This document shows, in pieces, positions 25,599 through 33,706 of a stretch of DNA of 36,301 nt. The notes under the pieces are model-generated. The model saw nothing but the letters and a program-made list of their open reading frames with translations, ran no database searches and was not told the DNA's origin. Each line of letters opens with the position of its first letter. Position 1 is the first letter of the stretch. The position numbers were made by a program, and so were the translations under genes. Source of the stretch: Chamaesiphon sp. 336R_metabinner_41 (GTDB taxonomy: Bacteria; Cyanobacteriota; Cyanobacteriia; Cyanobacteriales; Chamaesiphonaceae); assembly GCA_025359915.1 (NCBI GenBank), contig JANYDE010000044.1, positions 1 to 36,301 of the forward strand, given 5' to 3'.

Positions 25599-26201
25599 AT
25601 GAAACTTCCAAATCGCATTACTTCAATTCAAAATTACTATCGTATAGTTTATACATTAGCACTATTATCTTTGGCAATAAGCTTTCTCTTGATGTTTTCC
25701 AATGCAGCTCTATTGCCCCGTAAAGTTGATGCTCAGTCGATCCAAGATATATCTTCTTTTCTAATTAAGAGTCCTGGTGATACTATTAACGTGATCAGCG
25801 ATCAAGATGAGAGCATTGAGAAATTTTTTCAGCGTAGTTTTATCATGGTAGGCAACCTTGTTGACCTGGATCTAAAAAGAATAATTAATCCCTTAGACGT
25901 GAATAAAAAATCAAAATTCTATGTGTCTTATTCTTATAGTAACTATGAAGGGAATTTACAACATGCATACGGGCGCACAGCCAAGATTTCTCCTACAGCT
26001 AATTCTGTTAAAAAACTATTTTCACATCGCAAGTTATCATTAACCACTCCAATATTTGAAGTTGATGAAGAAAATCTTGATATATATCATCTAATTGGAT
26101 TTATGCAACATGATTCGGCTGGCTTTTTTAGTAGCTCTATTTCACTTTGTATGGAAAATTTTAGCCCTCAAAATTTATTATACTCTAATATTGAAAGATA
26201 G
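25599..26201 (+). CDS. membrane-anchored or exported orphan protein
   Basis: A 200-aa protein with an N-terminal hydrophobic segment (about 16-36, RIVYTLALLSLAISFLLMFSNAALL) that may be an uncleaved anchor or a signal ending near VDAQ. The rest is soluble with mixed alpha/beta pattern (FFQRSFIMVGNLVDLDLKRIINP, KFYVSYSYSNYEG, YHLIGFMQHDSAGFF). The family is not recognised. It lies 70 bp after the tyrosinase-like gene on the same strand, past a hairpin, and could be its partner. It converges on the VirB6-like gene. Confidence 0.55.
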   Translation: MKLPNRITSIQNYYRIVYTLALLSLAISFLLMFSNAALLPRKVDAQSIQDISSFLIKSPGDTINVISDQDESIEKFFQRSFIMVGNLVDLDLKRIINPLDVNKKSKFYVSYSYSNYEGNLQHAYGRTAKISPTANSVKKLFSHRKLSLTTPIFEVDEENLDIYHLIGFMQHDSAGFFSSSISLCMENFSPQNLLYSNIER

Positions 26202-26304
26202 ACGAAATGATTTCGGCCGCAAAAGTTATCATTAGCATAAAGTTTTGTAAAATATGCAAATTTCTCTACACTTATTGCTCATTTAACCACATTGCTTATT
26301 ATTT

Positions 26305-27489
26305 CTAACCTCTTCTACCAATTCGTAAAGCTCTCAAAACTTGGCTGTGTTGAGTAGCTTGAGCTGCTTTAGCTTTTTTATTTTCTCCAGATTTATTCAA
26401 CCGATCTGAAGCACCTTTTCCCGAACTTTTAGCTACACCCATAACTGCGCCCGAACCAGCACTCTGGAATCCTTCTGCCATTGCCAGTGCCGAACCTTTT
26501 GCCATCATAAATGAAATAGTCGGCGCAAAAATTGCCCCCAAAAGTTCGATCACAAATGATGCCCCTTCCATTGCAGTAGCAACTTGACCAATTAATGCTA
26601 GAACGAGTGCAAAACAAATCTTGGCGTTACAAACTGCCCAAAAACTGGTGAACCAGTCAACAACCGCTTTCTTATCCATAACTGCCATCGCCAAAGCAGT
26701 TGGGAATAAATAGAAAGCAATTAATGTAGCCAGTTCCATCGCCCAATAGAATCCGACAACAACTGCATTTAATAAAGTGATGACAATTTGTTCGCCGATA
26801 TCTCCAAAACTGGGAAGCCCCTTGGAAAATATCCCCATCACACTATCCCAGTTAATACCGCTATTTTGCGCTCCATTTGCCGCTTGCATTTTAGCCACAA
26901 TTTTAGTCTGAAGTTCGAGCGCATAAGCCTTGGCTACAGGGTCTGCGGGAGGATTCATCGCATTCAGCTTTTGGATCATTTTTGAAGCAGCCAAGGTACC
27001 ACATACCCCTGGATTTGCATCGATTCTACATTTATCTAAATCGATCGTTAGGTCTTTAAAAATCGTACTAGACTTCATCCCTGGAGGCATATTCGCCTTG
27101 GTGCTATCTAGAAAAGCGTCATTCCCAGATCGCGATATCATATCAATCCCAAAATCAGAACTTAAAGTTCGCAAATTTTGGGTAAAACCTTTAGCCATTG
27201 CGCCACTATTGTATAACATACAAAAAACAATTAGGGGCAACAATAAACTATTAATGATTTTAGTATAGTCAGGTTGTTCCCGATATTCCTCATACAGTTG
27301 ATAAATTTTCCATAGTAAAAACAGAGCAGCTAATCCCATACAAAACTTGCTAAGTTCGCCGAAAATACCACTACCGTTATACATTTTAATCCAAAATTGA
27401 TTGGTAGCATCAAGCGCAGTTTTAGCAGAGCTAGCAGCGAGAGTGGAGATGTTTCCGGCTTGAGTCGCAGACAGATAGAGGTGGTTCAT
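26305..27489 (-). CDS. VirB6/TrbL-like polytopic membrane protein
   Basis: A 394-aa protein with about five membrane segments: 48-65 (SKFCMGLAALFLLWKIYQ), 79-95, 233-270 (long, with WAMELATLIAFYLFPTALAMAV), 285-305 and 311-335. A loop of about 130 residues with Cys (KCRIDANPGVCG) lies between the second and third. The C-terminus is small-residue and Lys-rich. This is the organisation of VirB6/TrbL, the inner-membrane channel component. It is the last gene of the second transfer block, separated from the VirB5-like gene by the long heptamer repeat. Confidence 0.65.
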   Translation of the reverse strand: MNHLYLSATQAGNISTLAASSAKTALDATNQFWIKMYNGSGIFGELSKFCMGLAALFLLWKIYQLYEEYREQPDYTKIINSLLLPLIVFCMLYNSGAMAKGFTQNLRTLSSDFGIDMISRSGNDAFLDSTKANMPPGMKSSTIFKDLTIDLDKCRIDANPGVCGTLAASKMIQKLNAMNPPADPVAKAYALELQTKIVAKMQAANGAQNSGINWDSVMGIFSKGLPSFGDIGEQIVITLLNAVVVGFYWAMELATLIAFYLFPTALAMAVMDKKAVVDWFTSFWAVCNAKICFALVLALIGQVATAMEGASFVIELLGAIFAPTISFMMAKGSALAMAEGFQSAGSGAVMGVAKSSGKGASDRLNKSGENKKAKAAQATQHSQVLRALRIGRRG

Positions 27490-27706
27490 GGAAGTAATAA
27501 GTAATAAGTAATAAGTTTGAAAAGTAATAAGTTCGCAAAGTAATAAGGAAACAAAATATTTAAGAAGATATGCAAACTCACAGAGCTTTAAAATAAGTAA
27601 TACGTTTGTAATAAGTCAAAAATGCTAAATCGCTTTCTTAACTTATTACTTATTACTTATTACTTATTACTTATTACTTTTGCCCTTCACCCCTCACTAG
27701 CTTTCA
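27490..27706. repeat. TAATAAG heptamer repeats forming a long inverted repeat
   Basis: AAGTAATAAG tandem copies at 27492-27515 (24 nt) with further copies at 27521-27531, 27537-27548 and 27593-27615, opposite CTTATTA copies at 27642-27679 (about five units). The two sets are reverse complements, so the VirB5-VirB6 intergenic transcript can form a long AU-rich hairpin. These are cyanobacterial STRR-type heptamers. The function may be mRNA processing or simply replication slippage. Confidence 0.75.
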
Positions 27707-28756
27707 CTATTTACAAGTCAACTTCGGGCGATAAATCGATGCCTGAAAACACTGCATCGCGGTTTGTGTTTCGACATTTTTTTCAATTGCCACATCATGT
27801 CGGATATTAGCTTGATTAATCGTGTCTCTCACCAGAGCCGTTTGTTCGAGTAATTGTCCTTGAGTTGTTTTAGACTCAATTAGTGAGGCATTGATCCGCT
27901 CTTGTCCACGAGCAACTGCTGCTAAAGATTTATTTGTCCCAGCCAGAGCATCAAGGGAACTATCATAATCAGTCGCGGCAATTTCATTGGTCGTCTTGAC
28001 ATCGGCAGCCGCAGCATTACTATTTTGCTGATTGGCTTGAAGTGCGGCTGTGCCCGTCATTGCCGCAGCAAAGGCTTTACTTTTCCGGTTGATGATTTCA
28101 TTGGCAACCCCAGGCGTATATTCCCCCGTAGTTTGAGCCTGTTGCAGCACCTCAGCAGTAGCCTTCGCTTGTAAAGCTAGCGATGCAGCGGCAATTTTTT
28201 GGATATCATCAGTATTAGTTTTGGCAATCTCTTGGCTGGTTGGAGGAGCGGTACTACCTTGTCCTAAAAACCCTGCCAAAAATGGAAATTGTTTAGTTAA
28301 ATCGGCTAATCCACGAGTCATCATTCCGGTGACGTTCGCAGTCATCGCAGTCAAACCTGGGATACCTAGATTGCCGACAGATCCTAAGATCCCTTGGGCA
28401 CCAGAGACGCAAGCCATTGGATTACTGATGTTATTGCAACTACTAGCGAGTGTTGCTAAATTCGCTTGAGCATCAAAACTCGCAACATTACCAGCCGTTT
28501 GGATAGCAGCATTGGCTCCAGGCGAAAGTTGGACTCCAGCAGTGGTGAGAGTTTGAGTAGCAGCATTCAAACAATTAGCAGATGCCGGATTTTGCTGGCA
28601 AGTAGTATTCGTACCCAGTGCCGATTGACCGACTGCCTCATAGTTAATTGGGGCTGTTGTTGGTGCGGGAGGCGTAGATTCAGGCGGATTTGCTAGACTC
28701 ACAGTTGGGATGAATGCTGATAGAACGGCAATTGTGCCCCAAATAGTTTTATTCAT
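27707..28756 (-). CDS. VirB5-like secreted protein
   Basis: A 349-aa protein with a signal peptide (MNKTIWGTIAVLSAFIPTVSLA) followed by a Pro/Thr-rich stretch and a largely helical Ala/Gln/Thr-rich body. The end reads QERINASLIESKTTQGQLLEQTALVRD, like the long helices of VirB5/TrbJ pilus-tip proteins, plus a Cys-containing tail (MQCFQASIYRPKLTC). Direct similarity is weak; its place between VirB4 and VirB6, the canonical virB5 position, is the main argument. Cys pairs (TTCQQNPASANC, SSCNNISNPMAC) suggest disulfides in the periplasm. Confidence 0.5.
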   Translation of the reverse strand: MNKTIWGTIAVLSAFIPTVSLANPPESTPPAPTTAPINYEAVGQSALGTNTTCQQNPASANCLNAATQTLTTAGVQLSPGANAAIQTAGNVASFDAQANLATLASSCNNISNPMACVSGAQGILGSVGNLGIPGLTAMTANVTGMMTRGLADLTKQFPFLAGFLGQGSTAPPTSQEIAKTNTDDIQKIAAASLALQAKATAEVLQQAQTTGEYTPGVANEIINRKSKAFAAAMTGTAALQANQQNSNAAAADVKTTNEIAATDYDSSLDALAGTNKSLAAVARGQERINASLIESKTTQGQLLEQTALVRDTINQANIRHDVAIEKNVETQTAMQCFQASIYRPKLTCK

Positions 28757-28776
28757 GAAAAGTCCAGCAGTGTTAG

Positions 28777-31488
28777 TTAAGTGGGAATCAGTTCTTTGGC
28801 ATACTCATGCAAGCCTAGAACTGGATGCTTGGCAGCAGCCATCAATTCTTTCCGACGAGTAACCTCATCGGGATTGTTGACCACCGCCGCCAAGCCGCCC
28901 GCACTCGCGTAAGAACGGACGCGAGTGGAGGTACGCCCGTCGAGGAGCAGCCAATTTGAATAGCCCAAGGCTGTGTTGGGAGAGAATGCGTCGGTCATAC
29001 ATGGAGCCAAAATCTCTGGCGGCATCAATAAAATATCTTGGAAGGCAGTGCTGACTTCAGGTTGAATCCTCCCCACTAACTTAATATCGCAGTTACCTAA
29101 AATTCGGTCGCCAGCCGCGCAGTTCTTAACCGATCCTGGCTCTTGGGCGCACAGAATCACTCGAATCCCCGCTTTCGCACCGTTAGCGCACAGTTTACCC
29201 ACCTGATTAGCCAGGGATGGGAATTGAAGCAGGATTGCCGCTTCATCAATTACCAATACTGATTTGGGGTTGCTAAATGCCCGTCTTAATACCGTTCCAT
29301 ACATACACATCGACAGAATCGCCGCATCTTCAGGGTTATTCACCCCACGCATTGCCATCACAAATAAAGTACTATCGGCACTAAAAGTAGAGGGGCGGGA
29401 TAGTGCTTGTCCGACTCTACTAGTCAGCCAGTAACGCAGCTTGGTGACGATAAAATCTAATGCTGAAATCTGATCTGGCGATGTTTTCAGAGCGATGCGT
29501 TCGGGCGAACAGAAGCCGACAAAATCTTGGAGGGTAGGATACTCTGCCCATTCGGGAGATCCTAATCCTCTCGTCCGTGCCGCCCGATATCTGGAGATAA
29601 TTTCATAGTCATCGAAGAATTTAGCTAGGACTAAGGCTAAGATCGATCGCACGATGTCAACGTTGACATTAGTATTCTGGACGACTGCCCCCATCACCAT
29701 TGCCAGCAAGATTTCGAGCAGAAAATCCTCATAATCTTTGCGTCGCTCCAGTTGTTGTTCTTCAATTAAATGGTCGATATCTGGTAACTCAAAAATATTG
29801 GCAGCTTCCGAACCAACGTCGAAGTAGGCTCCCCCTAGCAGTTTCGAGTAGTCCTTGAATGTAGATGCGTCGTCAGTAGGCGGATAATCGATAATGCTCA
29901 CAGGCACATTATTCATCAAGAAATTATTGACAAAGGCAGTGAGCGTAACGGATTTACCGGATCTGGTAGTGGCGAAAAATGCAATATTGTGGTGTTTTTT
30001 AACCAGATCTAAATAAATCGGTACACCCCCATCATCAGACAGGAATTCTACCCCAGATCGATCGATTGTCCGCACTTGAGCGAGGGGAACTGTGCCCAAC
30101 ACATAACTGCTGAATACCTTGCCCACACGGTTATAGGGATGACTGAGCAACTTCGTCCGACAAATCGGTTGAGTTTGCGCCCAAGTCCGCCACAGGTAAG
30201 TATTTTCCCGATGCAGGTTGGCAGGGTATAGAAATAAGCTCTCTAAATAATTACAAGCTCTATCCAGTTCATCCACGGTATCCCGTTCGACCATAAAAAC
30301 CGTAGCGCAAGATAGAGCAACGTGCCCCATGTGAAGATAGGCACGAGCTTCTAGAGCCTCATCGAGATCCATTGCGGCACCGACATTAATATCGCCTTCC
30401 TCGGATGCTTTCCCTGCCTTAAAGATTTGCTCTTTAGTGAGGTCAGTAAGCTGTTGGCGCATCTTAGTCTGACTGACTTTACTCAACTGAGTGACGATGG
30501 AAATATCCGAAACTAAATCCTCACTGAGTTTATTCCAATAAAAATTAATCGCATCCCGCTCGGTTTCCCATGAGTCAGGTTGGTCTAATAGTGCCAGTAA
30601 GCCGATGAATTTCTGTTTGAGCCGCATCCACCGATAATCCGCTGTGGGGACGCTCTCTTCGCGATACATCAGTAGGGAAAGGGCGTGAATATCGCTATTA
30701 ATTTCTTCTTTAATCGACTCGCGGTCGAAGATTAATTTCTGTGGCACGGGAATACAGGGAATGGAGTTGTAGCGATGCCATAAATCTCCCCATAACTGTT
30801 CGGCTGATAATGCCCGAACGGTTAGTCCCATCTTATTCGTAAAAATTTGCTCCCACAGCAAGAAAGCATTAAATCCCGCTTCGAGGAAAGCGAAAAACTC
30901 TTGGCTCTTCTTAATCTTCTCCGCACCAGAAAAATTACCCAAAGCCTTGAGAAATCCTTTCGTCAATTTCTCAACTTTATCGTCCTGAACGTCTGCATCT
31001 GCATCCCAGGTGAAGGTAGCAAACATTCTCAGTGTCTTACCTTTGCGTAATTTCTTCTTACTCAAAATCTCCGTTCGGCGGAGATCGCTAGTAGCTAAAT
31101 ATTTGAGGACGGGATTAGCTGTTTTGGAAACTAATCCAGCCAAATAAGTAGTGCGATCTGTATCGTCCACAAACGAGCGCATGTGAATAGTTAGCAGCTC
31201 GTTCTCAGGGAGATCCTTAAATCCATTCGAGATTTGGTCGTAAACCGACTCCATCTGAACATCCGGCAAATTTGGGTGAATCCCGTCGCAATCGAACCCA
31301 AACACCAATCGATATTTATTTTCCTTCCAGCGCAACAAGTACGCCCCAAACTCACGCCCCTCGGCGGCAAATTGAACGTGACAGACTAAATTAAATGCGT
31401 CTTCGAGCGGGACGACTTGCTCTTTGCCCCGTCCAGGGACGAGTTCGTCTTTTCTGGGCTTTACTTTTTTGACTTGGGCGACTGTCAT
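28777..31488 (-). CDS. virB4: VirB4/TraC-type T4SS ATPase
   Basis: A 903-aa ATPase that powers channel and pilus assembly on the cytoplasmic face. The N-terminal domain (1-490) is typical of VirB4. The P-loop is ATTRSGKS (506-513), with Ala in place of the usual first Gly, followed by SIIDYPPTDDASTF, and Walker B is VLVIDEA (744-750), then GAKAGIRVILCAQEP. Full length is retained. The first 98 nt overlap the end of the VirB3-like gene in another frame; the next Met is at residue 79, which would cut into the N-terminal domain, so the long start is preferred. Confidence 0.88.
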   Translation of the reverse strand: MTVAQVKKVKPRKDELVPGRGKEQVVPLEDAFNLVCHVQFAAEGREFGAYLLRWKENKYRLVFGFDCDGIHPNLPDVQMESVYDQISNGFKDLPENELLTIHMRSFVDDTDRTTYLAGLVSKTANPVLKYLATSDLRRTEILSKKKLRKGKTLRMFATFTWDADADVQDDKVEKLTKGFLKALGNFSGAEKIKKSQEFFAFLEAGFNAFLLWEQIFTNKMGLTVRALSAEQLWGDLWHRYNSIPCIPVPQKLIFDRESIKEEINSDIHALSLLMYREESVPTADYRWMRLKQKFIGLLALLDQPDSWETERDAINFYWNKLSEDLVSDISIVTQLSKVSQTKMRQQLTDLTKEQIFKAGKASEEGDINVGAAMDLDEALEARAYLHMGHVALSCATVFMVERDTVDELDRACNYLESLFLYPANLHRENTYLWRTWAQTQPICRTKLLSHPYNRVGKVFSSYVLGTVPLAQVRTIDRSGVEFLSDDGGVPIYLDLVKKHHNIAFFATTRSGKSVTLTAFVNNFLMNNVPVSIIDYPPTDDASTFKDYSKLLGGAYFDVGSEAANIFELPDIDHLIEEQQLERRKDYEDFLLEILLAMVMGAVVQNTNVNVDIVRSILALVLAKFFDDYEIISRYRAARTRGLGSPEWAEYPTLQDFVGFCSPERIALKTSPDQISALDFIVTKLRYWLTSRVGQALSRPSTFSADSTLFVMAMRGVNNPEDAAILSMCMYGTVLRRAFSNPKSVLVIDEAAILLQFPSLANQVGKLCANGAKAGIRVILCAQEPGSVKNCAAGDRILGNCDIKLVGRIQPEVSTAFQDILLMPPEILAPCMTDAFSPNTALGYSNWLLLDGRTSTRVRSYASAGGLAAVVNNPDEVTRRKELMAAAKHPVLGLHEYAKELIPT

Positions 31489-31777
31489 GGTCTAATAACT
31501 CTTGGAGAAACGGGTTGTAGCGGATGTTTCGGCGATAGTAACGCGGAGGATGATAGAAAGTGCCCAGAAATCGCCACACACCTTTAGCGACCAAGATTGC
31601 CCAGACGATATTGATAGTTAGGCAGAAGATCGCAAGCGGAATTGCGGGTAGTCCGAAACACAAGCAGAGGAAAACCATTGCCACGGTATCGAAGGCAACA
31701 ATAGGCAGAAATATATCTGCTGGTATTCCGGCTATGTTTTGTTTTTTAGAGAGGACTCGGTTGACGCGAATTGACAT
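31391..31777 (-). CDS. VirB3-like membrane protein
   Basis: A 128-aa protein with two adjacent membrane spans (about 22-43, DIFLPIVAFDTVAMVFLCLCFG, and 45-67, AIPLAIFCLTINIVWAILVAKG) near the N-terminus and a cytoplasmic C-terminal part, as in VirB3/TraL/TrbD. It precedes virB4, which is the conserved order. The tail is highly basic (SQKSKAQKRRTRPWTGQR...) and is coded in the region that also codes the start of VirB4 (98-nt overlap). The tail may be translated through because of this overlap rather than for function. Confidence 0.7.
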   Translation of the reverse strand: MSIRVNRVLSKKQNIAGIPADIFLPIVAFDTVAMVFLCLCFGLPAIPLAIFCLTINIVWAILVAKGVWRFLGTFYHPPRYYRRNIRYNPFLQELLDHDSRPSQKSKAQKRRTRPWTGQRASRPARRRI

Positions 31778-31947
31778 GGAATTAAGTAATAAGTAATCAG
31801 GAATAAGTAATAAGGTTTGATTTCGATCTAAGTCAGGAAGTTTGGATTAACACTACGATCTATTTTCGATCCAAGACTAAGACTTCCTCCATTTCCCAAC
31901 TTATTCCTGATTACTTATTACTGATTACTTCCCCCTTCTGTGACCTC
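31778..31947. repeat. 24-bp perfect inverted repeat of heptamers between virB2-like and virB3-like genes
   Basis: The segment 31785-31808 (AGTAATAAGTAATCAGG...) is the exact reverse complement of 31899-31922, with 90 bp between. Both are built from TAATAAG-like units with a CAGGAA insert. In the operon mRNA this would fold into a long stem after the pilin-like gene, which could protect its mRNA or lower expression of the genes that follow. Confidence 0.75.
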
Positions 31948-32550
31948 TTATGCACCCAAAAATACCGTTGCAGCTCCATCAATCAGTCCAATTACGAGCA
32001 ATAAAATTAGTGGTGTTTTAATGACATCACCTAAATCTGCTTGGTCGGTATATTTTTCATAGGCTTTATATAAAGCCCACATGAAACTGATGAAAAATAG
32101 GGCTTTGAAAACCAGGAAAATACTGTCGATAACTGTGCCAACAGCAGCAGTTCCACCACCAAGAAGTTTTTTCAGACCAGTTTGCCCACCAGTAGTCAAA
32201 ATTAAAGCCTGACTGGGATCGGTGGCATAGTTGAATACAGTTACGGCAACTACTAAACCCAGAATCAAAGTTAACAAACCACTAGTCCGATAATCGCGTT
32301 TAAATTGACGTAGTAATTGTTGCGCCCGACGGTCGGTAATAATTACTGCAAAAATAACTAATCCTAAACCTACAGCGAGTAATGAGATTGCCCCTAAACT
32401 ATGAGGATGCATAAACCAATTAGCAACTACGACTAAGTTGGCAGCGATCAACCAGAAATCAACAGAGAAAGAATTATAAACTTTATCGAAGATCCCCATT
32501 TCTAGTTCTGGTCTGTGGCGGTCTTGGGATCTAAATTTTGTCATGGTCAT
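31948..32550 (-). CDS. VirB2-like multi-span membrane protein
   Basis: A 200-aa hydrophobic protein. Membrane segments lie at about 32-47, 52-72, 91-108, 137-162 and 178-199. The last part (TVIDSIFLVFKALFFISFMWALYKAYEKYTDQADLGDVIKTPLIL...) has the two-helix plan of VirB2/TrbC pilins: helix, short polar loop, helix, Gly/Ala-rich end. A typical pilin is about 100 residues with two spans, so this would be a pilin-like domain with an N-terminal membrane extension, or a different channel subunit. The order before virB3 supports the first reading. A start at the internal Met18 is possible. Confidence 0.5.
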   Translation of the reverse strand: MTMTKFRSQDRHRPELEMGIFDKVYNSFSVDFWLIAANLVVVANWFMHPHSLGAISLLAVGLGLVIFAVIITDRRAQQLLRQFKRDYRTSGLLTLILGLVVAVTVFNYATDPSQALILTTGGQTGLKKLLGGGTAAVGTVIDSIFLVFKALFFISFMWALYKAYEKYTDQADLGDVIKTPLILLLVIGLIDGAATVFLGA

Positions 32551-32752
32551 AGTCTCGTGGACTTAAAGTTGCTTTGCCCCAAAGTTAACTCAACAGATCT
32601 CGATCTCGGATTCGCCAAATTGCTTAACTTATGACGATCGATGCAAATTTGCTAAAAACATTAACAAAACATCCGTAAAACCTGACCTTAACAGAATTTG
32701 GGGCAATCCACTCGTGAATTGTCCGATCGATTATTACAGCTTAATTCAACAA
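32551..32752. other. spacer with distant 10-bp inverted repeat
   Basis: Between two minus-strand genes. It contains TTGCCCCAAA (32574-32583) and TTTGGGGCAA (32697-32706), exact complements 113 bp apart. No gene or clear promoter was recognised; it may hold the promoter of the virB2-like unit. Confidence 0.35.
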
Positions 32753-33481
32753 CTAAGGGATCGCTACAAAGCAAATTTTATCGCGATCGATTCCATTAAT
32801 CTTCACTTTGCTGTCGAGTTTACGGGTAGTATTTCTACAGTTTTGGTCTAACCGACCCTTATTCGCCACCACGATCGCTTTAGCTAATTGTCCATCGGGA
32901 GTAACTACCCACTGCACCAATGCCATCCGCTCGTTGACTGTCTTCCAGGTGAAAGCAGAAGCCAGCAGACTCGCTATTCCAACTACACCTACACTGGCAT
33001 AGAAAATATAGGGGATTTTTTGCGGTTTAAGAGCAATGCTCTGGAGGACGGCTGTTTGAGCTTCGAGTTGGGTGCTGGTATTTTTGGCTGTTACCTCACT
33101 CACCGCTGTTAATTGAGCAGTTAATGGCTCCAGATCGATCGGTCTGCTACTTTGTCGTACAGCCAGAATCACGCGACTCTCGATGTTTGCCGCACTTTCG
33201 CTCATCGCATCGGAGACTAAGATCGGGATATTTGTATAAACCTGTCCGACAACTGTAGTAATATTTCTGGTCATCTCCAGAATTTCATAAACCGGATCGT
33301 CACTCGATTGTTGATATCTAGTCACCATTTGAGTCAGCCCCAGTTGTTCGCGTCCGATCGCTTCGGCTAGAGTAGGATCGCGGTAAAGGCTACGTGCGAT
33401 GGCACTACCAACCATTTGGGGAGTTTCCAGTTCCTCTTCCTCTTCATCCCAACTATCTCCAGTCATGTCGTCGTCAGTCAT
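32753..33481 (-). CDS. single-span membrane protein, first gene of the second transfer block
   Basis: A 242-aa protein, family not recognised. The N-terminus is very acidic (DSWDEEEEELE), then helical (to 150) with a possible coiled coil (LTAVSEVTAKNTSTQLEAQTAVLQSI), one membrane span (about 157-176, IPYIFYASVGVVGIASLLAS) and a C-terminal domain of about 65 residues with two Cys (NCRNTTRKL, ICFVAIP). The orientation is probably N-in. It is divergent from the replication initiator gene, with 225 bp between. Its place suggests an accessory T4SS or surface-entry role. Confidence 0.6.
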   Translation of the reverse strand: MTDDDMTGDSWDEEEEELETPQMVGSAIARSLYRDPTLAEAIGREQLGLTQMVTRYQQSSDDPVYEILEMTRNITTVVGQVYTNIPILVSDAMSESAANIESRVILAVRQSSRPIDLEPLTAQLTAVSEVTAKNTSTQLEAQTAVLQSIALKPQKIPYIFYASVGVVGIASLLASAFTWKTVNERMALVQWVVTPDGQLAKAIVVANKGRLDQNCRNTTRKLDSKVKINGIDRDKICFVAIP

Positions 33482-33706
33482 CGCTTGAACTCTACATATA
33501 ACCTTCCTAGTATGCAGAGCGCGATCCGTGAACGACTTGAGTTGTTTGGCTGAAAAGCGAGACTTTATTCCGATGGTCGATGACCGATGAATCCCGATCG
33601 CGGGAATGAAATATAATTATTTTGCTCCGGCTAACCGTGCGAGCGGCTAGAGATATCAAAGTTCTGAATATTGCTGCTGCCCTAGCCAATTTAAGGTTCT
33701 AATCAG
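33482..33706. promoter_or_regulatory. divergent promoter region of T4SS block and replication initiator
   Basis: 225 bp without a convincing gene. It includes TCCCG-ATCG-CGGGA (33592-33605), a short hairpin, and a consensus TATAAT (33612-33617) directed to the initiator gene, but no good -35 at the right distance. Shared control of replication and transfer by the initiator's helix-turn-helix is possible. Confidence 0.3.

Noticed and set aside
27492-27679. Tandem heptamers considered as a CRISPR-like array
   Set aside because: The unit is 7 bp without unique spacers of regular length; these are simple tandem repeats.
33507-33689. Minus-strand 60-codon frame between the T4SS block and the initiator gene
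   Set aside because: Low-complexity Arg/Ser product, no ribosome site, and it covers the probable divergent promoters.
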